DNA of 64,000 nucleotides, from positions 1-64,000 of the forward strand of contig JASJDP010000022.1 of assembly GCA_030065095.1 (NCBI GenBank), written 5' to 3'. Below, piece after piece: positions 42,905 to 51,228 of this stretch. The notes under the pieces were generated by a model. It was not told the origin of the DNA, did no database searches, and saw only the letters and a program-made list of their open reading frames with translations. The position numbers and the translations under genes were made by a program. Each line of letters begins with the position of its first letter. Position 1 is the stretch's first letter. The DNA comes from Rhodobacter sp. (GTDB taxonomy: Bacteria; Pseudomonadota; Alphaproteobacteria; Rhodobacterales; Rhodobacteraceae).

Positions 42905-44029
42905 TCACGCGCCCGGGGGCGGAGGCGGCAGGATCGTAAATAGCTGTGCAAGCTCCATCACATCCTCTGCCTTGAGCCAGCCATCCTGGCCCGCGGTCCA
43001 AACAAAGGTTTCGCGGGTGATCTCTCCGGCGGCGGCCATGCGCCCGAGGGCGGCCTTGGAATACGGACCATTGGTCTGCCCGCCCTCTGCGATGTGCCAG
43101 ACATGCTCGGCAGGCGGCGGCGGAGGCGGCGCGGCGGCGGCCGGTTGCGCCGGGGCAGGGGCGCTGCCCCAGGGCCCTTGGTTCGCCATCTGGCCGGCCA
43201 TCGCCATGCCCATCCCCATACCAAGCCCTGCACCCATGCCGCCACCGCCGGCGGGGTTCTTGGCGGCTGCGGTCATCGCCTCGGCGGCGGAATACTGGGT
43301 GAATTTGCCGAGATCCCCCGCCAGACCCATCGAGGTGCGCTTGTCCAGCGCTTCCTCGACCGCGGGCGGCAGCGAGATGTTCTCGATATAAAACTCCGGG
43401 ATCGCCAGCCCGTATCCCGCGACGATGCCGGAAATTTCGGCGGCGATCATCTTGCCGAGATCGGCGGTGTTCGCCGCCATGTCCAGAACCGGGATGCCCG
43501 AGCCGGCGATGACGCGGGAAAACTCCTGCACGATGATGTTGCGGATCTGAAAGCTGATCTCGTCCATGGTGAACTCGCCGTCGGTGCCGACGATTTCGGT
43601 CAGGAACCTGGCCGGATCGGTCACGCGGACCGTGTAGGTGCCGTAGGCCCGGATGCGGGTCGGGCCAAATTCGGGATCGCGCAGCATGATGGGGTTCTTG
43701 GTGCCCCATTTCAGGTCGTTGAACCGGGTCGTGTTGACGAAATAGATCTCGGACTTGAACGGCGATTTGAAGCCGTGGTCCCAATGCTGCAGCGTCGTCA
43801 TGATCGGCATGTTGTTGGTCTCGAGCATGTAGAGACCGGGGGTGAACACATCCGCCAGCTGGCCCTCGTGCACGAACACGGCCGCCTGGCCTTCGCGCAC
43901 GGTCAGTTTGGCGCCGTATTTGATCTCGTGCCCCTCGCGTTCGAACCGCCAGACCATGGTGTCGCGGGTGTCATCGACCCAATGGATGACGTCGACGAAC
44001 TCGCCGCTCAGAAAATCGAAAATGCCCAT
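42905..44029 (-). CDS. SPFH-domain protein with C-terminal GYF domain
   Basis: A 374-aa virion-core-type SPFH protein. MGIFDFLSGEFVDVIHWVDD opens the SPFH region, which includes the conserved TPGLYMLETNNMPIM and GTYTVRVTDPARFL. A low-complexity linker rich in Gly/Met, then Ala/Pro, follows (about residues 265-310). The end is a GYF_2 module, WHIAEGGQTNGPYSKAALGR to TAGQDGWLKAEDV. It probably scaffolds membrane microdomain assemblies. The preferred start is ATG 44029. Confidence 0.9.
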   Translation of the reverse strand: MGIFDFLSGEFVDVIHWVDDTRDTMVWRFEREGHEIKYGAKLTVREGQAAVFVHEGQLADVFTPGLYMLETNNMPIMTTLQHWDHGFKSPFKSEIYFVNTTRFNDLKWGTKNPIMLRDPEFGPTRIRAYGTYTVRVTDPARFLTEIVGTDGEFTMDEISFQIRNIIVQEFSRVIAGSGIPVLDMAANTADLGKMIAAEISGIVAGYGLAIPEFYIENISLPPAVEEALDKRTSMGLAGDLGKFTQYSAAEAMTAAAKNPAGGGGMGAGLGMGMGMAMAGQMANQGPWGSAPAPAQPAAAAPPPPPPAEHVWHIAEGGQTNGPYSKAALGRMAAAGEITRETFVWTAGQDGWLKAEDVMELAQLFTILPPPPPGA

Positions 44030-44054
44030 CGGGCCCTCCCTTTCAAATTCGACA

Positions 44055-45005
44055 TCAGATCGACCCGCCCAGCAGCTCGGCCGCGATGATCTCGGCGACC
44101 GGCCGCGCCTCGGCGGCGACCATGCCGGGGCGCATGCGCGGGTCGTAGAGCATCTGCAGAAGCAGCTCGTCATGGGTGGTCAGCAGCCCGAACTCCTCGT
44201 CGTCGTTGAAGATCGACGGACGCGCCGCCGGGCTGTCGTTCGAAAGCCCCAGCCCCTGGGCCAGTTCCTCGTGGATGCAGCTCAGGCGCAGCAGGTCGGG
44301 ATGTTCGCCGCGGATCACCGCCACCGCCTGCGTGTAATTTCCGTCGCCCGCCGGATCGCGTGCGAACACCAGGCAGAATGTCGACCGTCGCATTTTCTGG
44401 ACCGTGGCGATCGCAGTGGCGTTGATATCGGGGATGATCGCGCGCAGGTCCGGGCCGATGTTGCGACGCTCGTCCTCGTTGACGATGAAGACGTGGAAGT
44501 TCGCGTTCGACGGGCTGATCGAGATCGGCAGGCCCGTGATCCGCGACAGCCTTTGGGCGTAGGCGGTCACGGATGACCGGTCGCGGTCGCGCTGCGCCAG
44601 TGGCACGGAATCGCCGAAGCGGACGCGCATGCGGATCGGCTCGCTCCAGCGGTGCAGGCGGCTTTCGGTCTGCTGGGCCACAAGCCGGCCGCCGACCCGG
44701 AAAAACTCCTCGAACAGCGCGATGCGGATAAAGTTCTCGACCAGCTGCCGCTCGGAAAAGGGTGTGTCCGGCCCGCCGCCGTCGGTTCGGAGAAGCCCCT
44801 GGGCCACAAGACCTTGCTGGACACTGGCGTAGTAGTCGCGCAGGACCAGGCTTTGTTCCGATGGCGGTAACACCTTTGGACCTGCAGGGGCCGGCGGACG
44901 CGCCGCCGGCACGGGCGACGTGCGCACGCCCGGCGGCTCGCAGGCCGCCAGCGCCACCAAGGTGGCGGCAAGACCCAAAGCCGTCCTGATCCGCGTGCGC
45001 ACCAC
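44055..45005 (-). CDS. DUF2927 lipoprotein (paralogue)
   Basis: A 316-aa lipoprotein with lipobox LVALAAC (Cys22) and a Pro-rich linker. The DUF2927 core is SCIHEELAQGLGLSND with H245, followed by FNDDEEFGLLTTHDELLL. It shares the HEELAQ signature with the 457-aa protein at 4882, but it lacks the C-terminal helical repeats. It starts at GTG 45005, seven bases after telA (GGAGG is 12 bases upstream); a second GTG follows directly. Confidence 0.87.
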   Translation of the reverse strand: MVRTRIRTALGLAATLVALAACEPPGVRTSPVPAARPPAPAGPKVLPPSEQSLVLRDYYASVQQGLVAQGLLRTDGGGPDTPFSERQLVENFIRIALFEEFFRVGGRLVAQQTESRLHRWSEPIRMRVRFGDSVPLAQRDRDRSSVTAYAQRLSRITGLPISISPSNANFHVFIVNEDERRNIGPDLRAIIPDINATAIATVQKMRRSTFCLVFARDPAGDGNYTQAVAVIRGEHPDLLRLSCIHEELAQGLGLSNDSPAARPSIFNDDEEFGLLTTHDELLLQMLYDPRMRPGMVAAEARPVAEIIAAELLGGSI

Positions 45006-45012
45006 CTTTGGC

Positions 45013-46206
45013 TTATGCCTCCGGAACCGCGGTTCCGACGGTGTCGCCGGTCTTGTCGCCGCGGGCCTTGGCCGAGGCCAGCGTATCGCGCAGTTCCCTT
45101 TCCATCTTCTGCAGCTCCTCCTCGGCGGCGGCGCGCTTGGCCTTGCCTTCGTCGGCGATCTGCAGGCTTTCCTCGATGGTTGCGATAAGCTCGGAATTGG
45201 CGGTCTTGATCGCCTCGATGTCGAACACCCCGCGCTCCATCTCTTCGCGCACGGCGCGGTTGGCCTCGCGCAGGTTCCTGGCGTTTGCCGTCAACAGTTC
45301 ATTGGTCAGGTCGTTGGCCTCGCGCACCGCCTTTGCGGCGGCGCCCGACCGCTGAATGGTTACCGCCTGCGCCAGCTGGGTTTCCCAAAGCGGCACGGTG
45401 TTGACCAGGGTCGAGTTGATCTTGGTGACCAGCGACTTGTCGTTTTCCTGCACCAGCCGGATCGAGGGCAGCGACTGCATCGTGACCTGGCGCGTCAGCT
45501 TGAGATCGTGCACCCGGCGTTCCAGGTCGTCGCGGGCCGCGCGTAGGTCGCGCAGTTCCTGCGCCTTCATCACGCCCTGGTCTTCGGGCGCGTCCGCGAC
45601 CTCTTTCTCTTTGGCGGGGATGGTCGTTTCGTCCAGCTCGGCAAGCTTCTCCTCGCCCGCCGAGATGTAGAGCGCCAGTTCGTCGTAGAAATCGAGCGTC
45701 TTTTCGTAAAGCACATCCAGCGACTTGATGTCCTTCAGCAGCTTGTGCTCATGACCCAGCAGGTCGTCGGTCACCTTGTCGATCTGGCCCTGAACGGTTT
45801 CGAACCGGGCGAGGAAGTTCGCCATCGGCGCGGCCTTGCCGGTCAGTCGCTCCCACCAGGACCGCTTGCGCCGGACATCCAGTTCGCTCACGGAAAATCC
45901 GCGGATGGTGGTCACGATGTTGCGCAGGCTGTCGCCCGCGGGGCCCACATCCTTGTTTCGCACATCGGCCAGCATCGACTGGCTGATCTGCTGCAATTCG
46001 GCCTGGGCGGCAGAGCCGAAATTGATGATCGAGTTGGTGTCGGACATGTCCAGTTCGGCCATCCGCTTGGTGATCGCCTCGGCCACCGGCGGTTCGGCCT
46101 CTTTCATCGGGACCAGTGCGGTCGACGGTTCGGGCAGCACGACGGCGGTGACTTCCTCGACTTCCTTCAGAGCGGCTTCGGCCTTCTGGCGGACGGTGTC
46201 AGACAT
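45013..46206 (-). CDS. TelA-family toxic-anion-resistance protein
   Basis: A 397-aa largely alpha-helical protein of the TelA/KlaA family. Signature regions are NIINFGSAAQAELQ-like SIINFGSAAQAELQQISQSM, WWERLTGKAAPMANFLARFE and MQSLPSIRLVQENDKSLVTKI. Strong coiled-coil potential is seen at the C-terminus (AAAEEELQKMERELRDTL). The family is linked to tellurite and membrane-stress resistance. It lies between XpaC and the second DUF2927 lipoprotein in one operon. Confidence 0.93.
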   Translation of the reverse strand: MSDTVRQKAEAALKEVEEVTAVVLPEPSTALVPMKEAEPPVAEAITKRMAELDMSDTNSIINFGSAAQAELQQISQSMLADVRNKDVGPAGDSLRNIVTTIRGFSVSELDVRRKRSWWERLTGKAAPMANFLARFETVQGQIDKVTDDLLGHEHKLLKDIKSLDVLYEKTLDFYDELALYISAGEEKLAELDETTIPAKEKEVADAPEDQGVMKAQELRDLRAARDDLERRVHDLKLTRQVTMQSLPSIRLVQENDKSLVTKINSTLVNTVPLWETQLAQAVTIQRSGAAAKAVREANDLTNELLTANARNLREANRAVREEMERGVFDIEAIKTANSELIATIEESLQIADEGKAKRAAAEEELQKMERELRDTLASAKARGDKTGDTVGTAVPEA

Positions 46207-46227
46207 TGGTTCCTCTCCTCGTTCCCT

Positions 46228-47118
46228 TTAATCTCGGTCCGGCTTCACGCCCTCGCGGGCCAGACGGTCGCGCAGCACGTCGATCTCGATCTCCAGATCG
46301 GTGCGGTTGTCGGTCAGAAGCTTTTCCGTCTGGGCGGCGAAATTCGCCTCCAGGTCGTCCAGCAGACGGGTGTAGTCGTCCCGTGCCTTGGTATCGCGGG
46401 TGCGGGCATAGAGGTCGGCGAATTTCACCGTCGCGTCGCGTGCGCCCATCAGATAGACGCTGAGATATTTGCGCGAGGCGGTCAGATCGCGGGGATCCTC
46501 TTCGATGGTTCGGAACATGTCGCGCACCGTGGTCTGGAACCGCTCGACCCGCCGTTCGACGCTCCGGTCCTCGGCGCGCAGGACCGCGTCCGACATCGCC
46601 TTGAGGTGCTTTTCGGCCTCGGTGACCGCCCGGGCGACCCGATCGGATTGGAACTGGTCGATGCCTTCGGCTCCCTTGTCGGCCAGCGGATCGGGCCCGA
46701 AGGACAGAAAATGCAGGACGGCGCCAAGCCCGGCGAAGATCGCTGCCTCGACAAGCCCGTGTCCGGCGATCCCCACCAGACCCAACCCCGCGCCGGTCAG
46801 AACCGAGGCGAAAATCTTGCGCGGAATCGCCGGGCGCTTGGCGATCTTGCGTGCCTCGTAGGCCTCTTGCGCCAGGATGCCCTCGCGGGTCAGCCAGGCG
46901 GCGAGGATCAGGATGCCGAAAGCGGCCAGGTACTGACCCATCACCAGCGGTTCCTGGAAGAACGCCACAACGACCAATGGCAGAGGGGCAACGAACAGCA
47001 TGTTGACCCGGCCGCCGGCCTTGGTCCGCCGCTGGCCGTGAAACGCCGGCTTCGCCGCGGACCCCTCCGGCCGCGTCGACCCGTCCGGGCTGAACTTTCC
47101 GCCAAAACGCTGCGCCAT
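46228..47118 (-). CDS. XpaC-like membrane protein
   Basis: A 296-aa protein of the XpaC (5-bromo-4-chloroindolyl phosphate hydrolysis) family, normally the partner of TelA. A basic N-terminus is followed by helices MLFVAPLPLVVVAFF, AAFGILILAAWLT and a third pair near LTGAGLGLVGIAGHGLVEAA. A cytosolic helical domain follows with RRVERFQTTVRDMFRTIEED and YLMGARDATVKFADL. GGAGG lies six bases before the ATG 47118, inside the coding end of the upstream small gene. Confidence 0.9.
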   Translation of the reverse strand: MAQRFGGKFSPDGSTRPEGSAAKPAFHGQRRTKAGGRVNMLFVAPLPLVVVAFFQEPLVMGQYLAAFGILILAAWLTREGILAQEAYEARKIAKRPAIPRKIFASVLTGAGLGLVGIAGHGLVEAAIFAGLGAVLHFLSFGPDPLADKGAEGIDQFQSDRVARAVTEAEKHLKAMSDAVLRAEDRSVERRVERFQTTVRDMFRTIEEDPRDLTASRKYLSVYLMGARDATVKFADLYARTRDTKARDDYTRLLDDLEANFAAQTEKLLTDNRTDLEIEIDVLRDRLAREGVKPDRD

Positions 47119-47201
47119 CAACCGCCTCCGGACACCGAGACGTAGAGAATCAGCGCCAGCAGCAGAAAGAACGCAAGCTTCTGCAGGCCGGTATCAGACA
47201 C
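47118..47201 (-). CDS. 27-aa single-helix membrane peptide
   Basis: A tiny gene found by eye: GTG at 47201, reading MSDTGLQKLAFFLLLALILY followed by VSVSGGG. AGGAG is seven bases before the GTG. Its stop overlaps the XpaC ATG as TGATG, and its last codons form the XpaC ribosome site (GGAGG), so translation is linked. An in-frame ATG at 47237 would give 39 aa. One hydrophobic helix, residues 9-23. The function is unknown. Confidence 0.65.
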   Translation of the reverse strand: MSDTGLQKLAFFLLLALILYVSVSGGG

Positions 47202-47279
47202 GTGCGTCTCCTTCTTGGGGGGCAAGGCAGCGCTCATCCGGTATATTCTATGCCCCGGCCCCGTTCCAGCGTTAACCGG

Positions 47280-48107
47280 TCACGCCCCTTGTTTCGCCTG
47301 CTCGGCCTGCCGCTCTGCCGCCAATTTCCGCGAATAGCCCGATTGCACGGCCTCCACGGCCACCAGAACCACGACCGAGAAGTAGAACGTGGTCTTCGAC
47401 ATCGGGATCAGGTCGTAGCCCAGTATCTTGACCTGCAAACCGTCGTCATGCGCTGCATGCGCCGCGGCCGTCCCGGCCTCGCCCAGCAGGACCACACCGA
47501 CGATCAGCAGGATGAACAGGCCCAGCACCTCGTACATGCGGTTCTTTTCAAGAAACGTGGTCACCCCGTCCGCAAGGACCAGCATCGCGGCCCCCGATAG
47601 AAGGATCGCGAAGGCGAGGATCGGGAAGACGTCGGTGATTGCCAGCGCGGACAGGATCGAATCGAAGGAAAAGATCAGGTTCATCATCACGATCAGCCCC
47701 ACGACGCGGGCCGCCGACATGCCGCGCCCGCCCCCGATATCGGCATCGAGGTCATGCACCGACAGCATATGTGCGATCTCCTTGACCGCGGTGTACATGA
47801 TGAAGATGCCGCCGATGACGAAGACGACCGTGGCGAAATTCACTCCGCCTTCCAGCACGCCGGGCCAGTTCATGACAAAGAACGGTTCGCTCAGCGCGTC
47901 GATCAGCTGGATCATCGTGAACAACAGCACGACCCGCAGCGCCACGGCGATGATGATCCCCCAGAACCGTACCGTCTTCTGCTGCGCCACCGGCGCACGC
48001 TGGGACTGGATCGAGATGTAAAGCAGGTTGTCGAACCCCAGCACCGCCTGCAGAAAGCAAAGCATCACAAGGTTGCCCAGGTTCTCAAAGGTCAAAAGCT
48101 CGGCCAT
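47280..48107 (-). CDS. TerC-family integral membrane protein
   Basis: A 275-aa polytopic protein. The TerC hallmarks are acidic residues inside helices: LGFDNLLYISIQSQ at the N-terminus and NLIFSFDSILSALAITD in the middle. Eight or so hydrophobic helices are seen. TerC proteins are implicated in tellurite resistance and metal-ion export. It is on the same strand as, and upstream of, the TelA/XpaC operon, separated by 78 bp from the start of the 27-aa gene, so co-transcription is possible. Confidence 0.92.
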   Translation of the reverse strand: MAELLTFENLGNLVMLCFLQAVLGFDNLLYISIQSQRAPVAQQKTVRFWGIIIAVALRVVLLFTMIQLIDALSEPFFVMNWPGVLEGGVNFATVVFVIGGIFIMYTAVKEIAHMLSVHDLDADIGGGRGMSAARVVGLIVMMNLIFSFDSILSALAITDVFPILAFAILLSGAAMLVLADGVTTFLEKNRMYEVLGLFILLIVGVVLLGEAGTAAAHAAHDDGLQVKILGYDLIPMSKTTFYFSVVVLVAVEAVQSGYSRKLAAERQAEQAKQGA

Positions 48108-48176
48108 TGGCGCAACTCCGTCGCGAAGTATCGTTGCGCGGTCACACATACAGATGCACGTGGCAGGAACAAGGGT

Positions 48177-48971
48177 TCAGCGGCGGCGGTTTTTCCCCGT
48201 ATCGGGACGTTTGGGCGGCCTTGGCCGGGTTTCGACCGCGGGATCGAAGCCAAGCTGGTCGCGCAACACCCGCGCTTTGACCTCCTTCACCTCGCCCGGC
48301 CGCATCTGCCCGAGCTGGAACGGTCCGTAGCCGGTGCGAATCAGCCGGTTCACCGCCAGCCCGACACTTTCCATCGCGCGCCGGATCTCGCGGTTCTTGC
48401 CCTCGCGCAGGCCGACGGTCAGCCACGCGTTCGCACCCTGCTGCCGGTCGAGCGTCACCGCCATGCCCAAAAATCGCTCTCCGTCGATCTCGATGCCGTG
48501 CCGCAGGGGCTCCAGCGTCCTTTCCGTCGGGACGCCTTTTACCCGCACCCGGTACTTGCGCAGCCAGCCGGTCGAAGGCAATTCCAGCCGCCGTTTGATC
48601 CCGCCGTCATTGGTCAGCAGAAGAAGACCTTCGGAGTTCAAGTCCAGCCGCCCGATGCTCATCACCCGCGGCATGTCCGGGGGCAAAGCATCGAACACGG
48701 TCTTGCGGCCCTGTTCGTCCCTGGCCGTGGTCACCAGACCTGCCGGTTTGTGATAGAGCCACAGCCGCGGCGGCTCCGGCGCGCCGATCAACTTGCCGTC
48801 GACGGTGATCGTGTCGGCCGCTGTCACGTTCAGCGCGGGTGACGCGATCTCAATTCCGTTCACCGCCACCCGGCCGGCCTCGATCATCCGCTCGGCCTCG
48901 CGCCGGCTGGCCACGCCGGCGCGCGCCAGCACCTTGGCAATCCGGTCGCCTTTCGAGGGTGTGTCTGCCAT
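48177..48971 (-). CDS. rluB: S4-domain 23S rRNA pseudouridine synthase (RluB/RsuA family)
   Basis: A 264-aa enzyme. The N-terminal S4 RNA-binding domain is RIAKVLARAGVASRREAERM. The RsuA-type catalytic motif is SIGRLDLNSEGLLLLTNDG, with the nucleophilic aspartate in GRLD. Motif LREGKNREIRRAMESVG follows. The C-terminal tail is basic (RPRPPKRPDTGKNRRR). RluB rather than RluE/RsuA is suggested by length and the GKNREIRR form, though target specificity is not provable by eye. Confidence 0.88.
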   Translation of the reverse strand: MADTPSKGDRIAKVLARAGVASRREAERMIEAGRVAVNGIEIASPALNVTAADTITVDGKLIGAPEPPRLWLYHKPAGLVTTARDEQGRKTVFDALPPDMPRVMSIGRLDLNSEGLLLLTNDGGIKRRLELPSTGWLRKYRVRVKGVPTERTLEPLRHGIEIDGERFLGMAVTLDRQQGANAWLTVGLREGKNREIRRAMESVGLAVNRLIRTGYGPFQLGQMRPGEVKEVKARVLRDQLGFDPAVETRPRPPKRPDTGKNRRR

Positions 48972-49046
48972 GGCCCAGCGTCTAGCGCCCGCGTGCGCAA
49001 AGGGAAAGCGGCTTGAGGCTGCGGGCAAGCCGAGGCATCAGGGCAT

Positions 49047-49502
49047 ATGAGCCGGTTCACCAGCCATATGGAGCAAGCGCTTGCCGAGGCCGCGGCCGCC
49101 GCGTCGCGCGGCGAGGTGCCGGTGGGCGCCGTGGTCGTCGGCCCGGACGGCGGGGTCGCCGCCGCCGCCGGGAACCGTACGCGCGAGTTGAACGACCCCA
49201 CGGCACATGCCGAGATCCTTGCCCTGCGCGCCGCCTGCGCCGCCGCTGGGTCGGAACGTCTGCCGGGGTACAGCCTTTATGTCACGTTGGAGCCTTGCCC
49301 GATGTGCGCCGCGGCCATTTCCTTTGCACGCATCAGCCGGCTCTACTACGGAGCGGCCGATCCGAAATCGGGCGGTGTCGCGCATGGGCCACGTGTCTTC
49401 GACCATCCGCAGGCGCACCACACGCCCGAGGTCTACGATGGTTTTGCCGCGGCCGAGGCCGAGGTCCTGCTAAAGGCATTCTTCGACGACAAACGCGGCT
49501 GA
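49047..49502 (+). CDS. tadA: tRNA adenosine-34 deaminase
   Basis: A 151-aa zinc deaminase making inosine at the wobble position of tRNA-Arg(ACG). The catalytic motif DPTAHAEILALR supplies the zinc histidine and proton-shuttling glutamate, and LEPCPMCAAAISFARI supplies both zinc cysteines. The length is typical. It is divergent from the rluB-type gene, with a 75-bp gap. Confidence 0.95.
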   Translation: MSRFTSHMEQALAEAAAAASRGEVPVGAVVVGPDGGVAAAAGNRTRELNDPTAHAEILALRAACAAAGSERLPGYSLYVTLEPCPMCAAAISFARISRLYYGAADPKSGGVAHGPRVFDHPQAHHTPEVYDGFAAAEAEVLLKAFFDDKRG

Positions 49503-49523
49503 GACAGACCCGCGCACCCGTGT

Positions 49524-49606
49524 CCGCGGGCCGGCGATGGCGCGGCGGGGCTGCGCCCCTTGATCCCGCGCCGGAGGCTGGGCGCAACTGCCTGTTCCAG
49601 GCCAGC
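49524..49606 (-). repeat. Decayed half copy of the dispersed element
   Basis: It retains one inner arm (GGCGATGGCGCGGCGG), the CTTGATCCCGCGCC block and the terminus TTCCAGGCCAG of the five full copies, with many changes and the other half missing. It lies between the convergent tadA and hisN-like genes. Confidence 0.6.
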
Positions 49607-49671
49607 CAGACGTGGTTGACCGCTCTTCCGGCACGATCCGAGCCGACCTGCAAGCATGCGCCGCCACCTGG

Positions 49672-50481
49672 TCAGCCGTTCAGCAGGTCCAGCGCCTCGC
49701 GGTGAATGTCCGCATTGGCGGCAGCGACGGCCCGGCCGCCATTGTGCACCGGTCCCCCCTCCCAGTCGGTGACGATCCCGCCAGCGGCTTCAATAACCGC
49801 GATGGGGGCCTGAATGTCATAGGAATGCAATCCGGCCTCGACCACCAGATCGACCTGCCCCGCGGCGACGAGCGCATAGGCATAGCAGTCCATACCGTAG
49901 CGGGTGAGCCGGGCCCGCGCCGCAAGCCGCCGGAAGGCTGCGGCCTCTGCCTCGGTGCCGACCTCCGGGAACGTGGTGAAGAGGATCGCCTCGGCCAGGG
50001 GTCGCGGGCTGCGGGCTTTCAGCGGGCTGCGGCCAAGCGGACCGTCGCACCAGGCCTTGCCCAGGCCGCCCGAGAACCGCTCGCCGATATAGGGCTGGTC
50101 GATCACGCCAAGGATCGGGCCGCCCGCATCTGCGACCGAGATCAGTACCCCCCATGTCGGTGTGCCGCTCAGGAAACCGCGGGTGCCGTCGATGGGGTCG
50201 AGCACCCAGGTCAACCCGCTGGTCCCGTCCTGCGCGCCCAGTTCCTCGCCCAGCACGGCATCCGTCGGCCGCCGGTCGGCCAAGACCGCGCGCATCGCCT
50301 TTTCGGCGGCACGGTCGGCGACCGTCACCGGATCGAACCCTTCCCTTGCCTTGTTTTCGCTGTCCAATCCGGACTTGCGGAAATGCGGCAGAATCACTGC
50401 GCGCGCGGCATCCGCCATCGCCTCGGCCGTGGCAAACAGCTCTGCGCCAAGTGCCTCGTCCACATGTCCTGAAAAAGTCAC
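49672..50481 (-). CDS. hisN: Inositol-monophosphatase-family histidinol-phosphatase
   Basis: A 269-aa Mg-dependent phosphatase. The motifs are GEELGAQDG, WVLDPIDGTRGFLSGTPTWG (the metal-binding DPIDGT) and HSYDIQAPIAVIEAAGGIVTDWEGG. The last matches HisN-type histidinol-phosphatases more than inositol phosphatases. GTG 50481 is the longest start, but it sits at the foot of a terminator-like hairpin. GTG 50463, with AGGACAT before it, would give 263 aa and is equally plausible. Confidence 0.85.
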   Translation of the reverse strand: MTFSGHVDEALGAELFATAEAMADAARAVILPHFRKSGLDSENKAREGFDPVTVADRAAEKAMRAVLADRRPTDAVLGEELGAQDGTSGLTWVLDPIDGTRGFLSGTPTWGVLISVADAGGPILGVIDQPYIGERFSGGLGKAWCDGPLGRSPLKARSPRPLAEAILFTTFPEVGTEAEAAAFRRLAARARLTRYGMDCYAYALVAAGQVDLVVEAGLHSYDIQAPIAVIEAAGGIVTDWEGGPVHNGGRAVAAANADIHREALDLLNG

Positions 50482-50506
50482 CGCGCCGGCCCCCCGGCCA
50501 GCGCGG
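50472..50506 (-). terminator. Hairpin with T-run between the XRE gene and hisN
   Basis: Read on the minus strand, CCGCGCTGGCC and GGCCGGCGCGG pair over eleven positions (one G-T wobble) around a GGGG loop, followed by TGACTTTTTC. It is an intrinsic terminator for the XRE gene. It overlaps the longest hisN start, so it may also act as an attenuator. Confidence 0.7.
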
Positions 50507-50539
50507 TACTGTCTTCCCCCTCGCCCGTCAAGTCCGGGG

Positions 50540-50914
50540 TCAGGCGACGTCGCTCATTACGCGCGCCAGGTCGAACAGACGGCGGCGCTGCGGCTCGGGC
50601 ATCGCATAGTATGACCGCACCAGTTCAAGCGCTTCCTTGTCTGCCAAGATATCGCCCGGCAGACCGCTTTGTTCGAAAGCTGCCATACCGTCACTGTCAT
50701 CAAGACCCTCGAAAAAGAAACTCACTGGAACTTCGAGCGCGTCCGCTATGTCCCACAGGCGGGATGCGCTGATCCGGTTCATTCCGGTCTCGTACTTCTG
50801 GATCTGCTGAAACTTGATACCGACCCTGCTCGCGAGCTGTTGCTGGGTCATACCTACCATCCAGCGACGGTGGCGGACCCGCTTACCGACATGAACATCC
50901 ACCGGATGCTTCAT
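50540..50914 (-). CDS. XRE-family regulator (PraR-like)
   Basis: A 124-aa DNA-binding protein. The helix-turn-helix is MTQQQLASRVGIKFQQIQKY followed by ETGMNRISASRLWDIADALEVP. The IQKYE-G-NRIxASRLWxIA pattern is that of the rhizobial/rhodobacterial PraR-like group, which controls lifestyle or biofilm genes. A C-terminal helical tail ends RRRLFDLARVMSDVA. It is preceded by purine-rich GGAGAAGGAG. The AT-rich upstream region contains several palindromes. Confidence 0.88.
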   Translation of the reverse strand: MKHPVDVHVGKRVRHRRWMVGMTQQQLASRVGIKFQQIQKYETGMNRISASRLWDIADALEVPVSFFFEGLDDSDGMAAFEQSGLPGDILADKEALELVRSYYAMPEPQRRRLFDLARVMSDVA

Positions 50915-51059
50915 TCTCCTTCTCCTTACAACTCATAACAGTATGCCCAGAAATCACGTCGCCTCCCACTCGCTCAACCTGTCTTTTTGGGAAGGTACCG
51001 GTAAAACTTTGTTTTACAAAGTATAATTTCGCAAGTCAGGGTGCAAACGCCCACCAAGT

Positions 51060-51142
51060 GTCGCATTTGCGACGCACACCGATAGGTTGAACATCATAAT
51101 TCCGCTACGTCAATATCATGATTCGTGATAGTTTACGTAGCG
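51060..51142. promoter_or_regulatory. Palindromes in the gap 50915-51228
   Basis: Two dyads lie in this AT-rich 314-bp divergent gap. The first is GTCGCATTTGCGAC at 51060-51073. The second is a nested 40-bp dyad at 51103-51142 with outer arms CGCTACGT/ACGTAGCG and inner TATCA/TGATA. Further left, ACTTTG-TTTTA-CAAAGT lies near 51018-51034. They probably serve the XRE gene or the quinone oxidoreductase; no -35/-10 pair is obvious. Confidence 0.5.
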
Positions 51143-51228
51143 TCATTCTTGCGTCAATTTGAGCCTCTTGCGCCTTCCTTCCACGCCTTGTCAAACTGTT
51201 CTTGCAGGATCAAGAGCACGGGCAGGCA

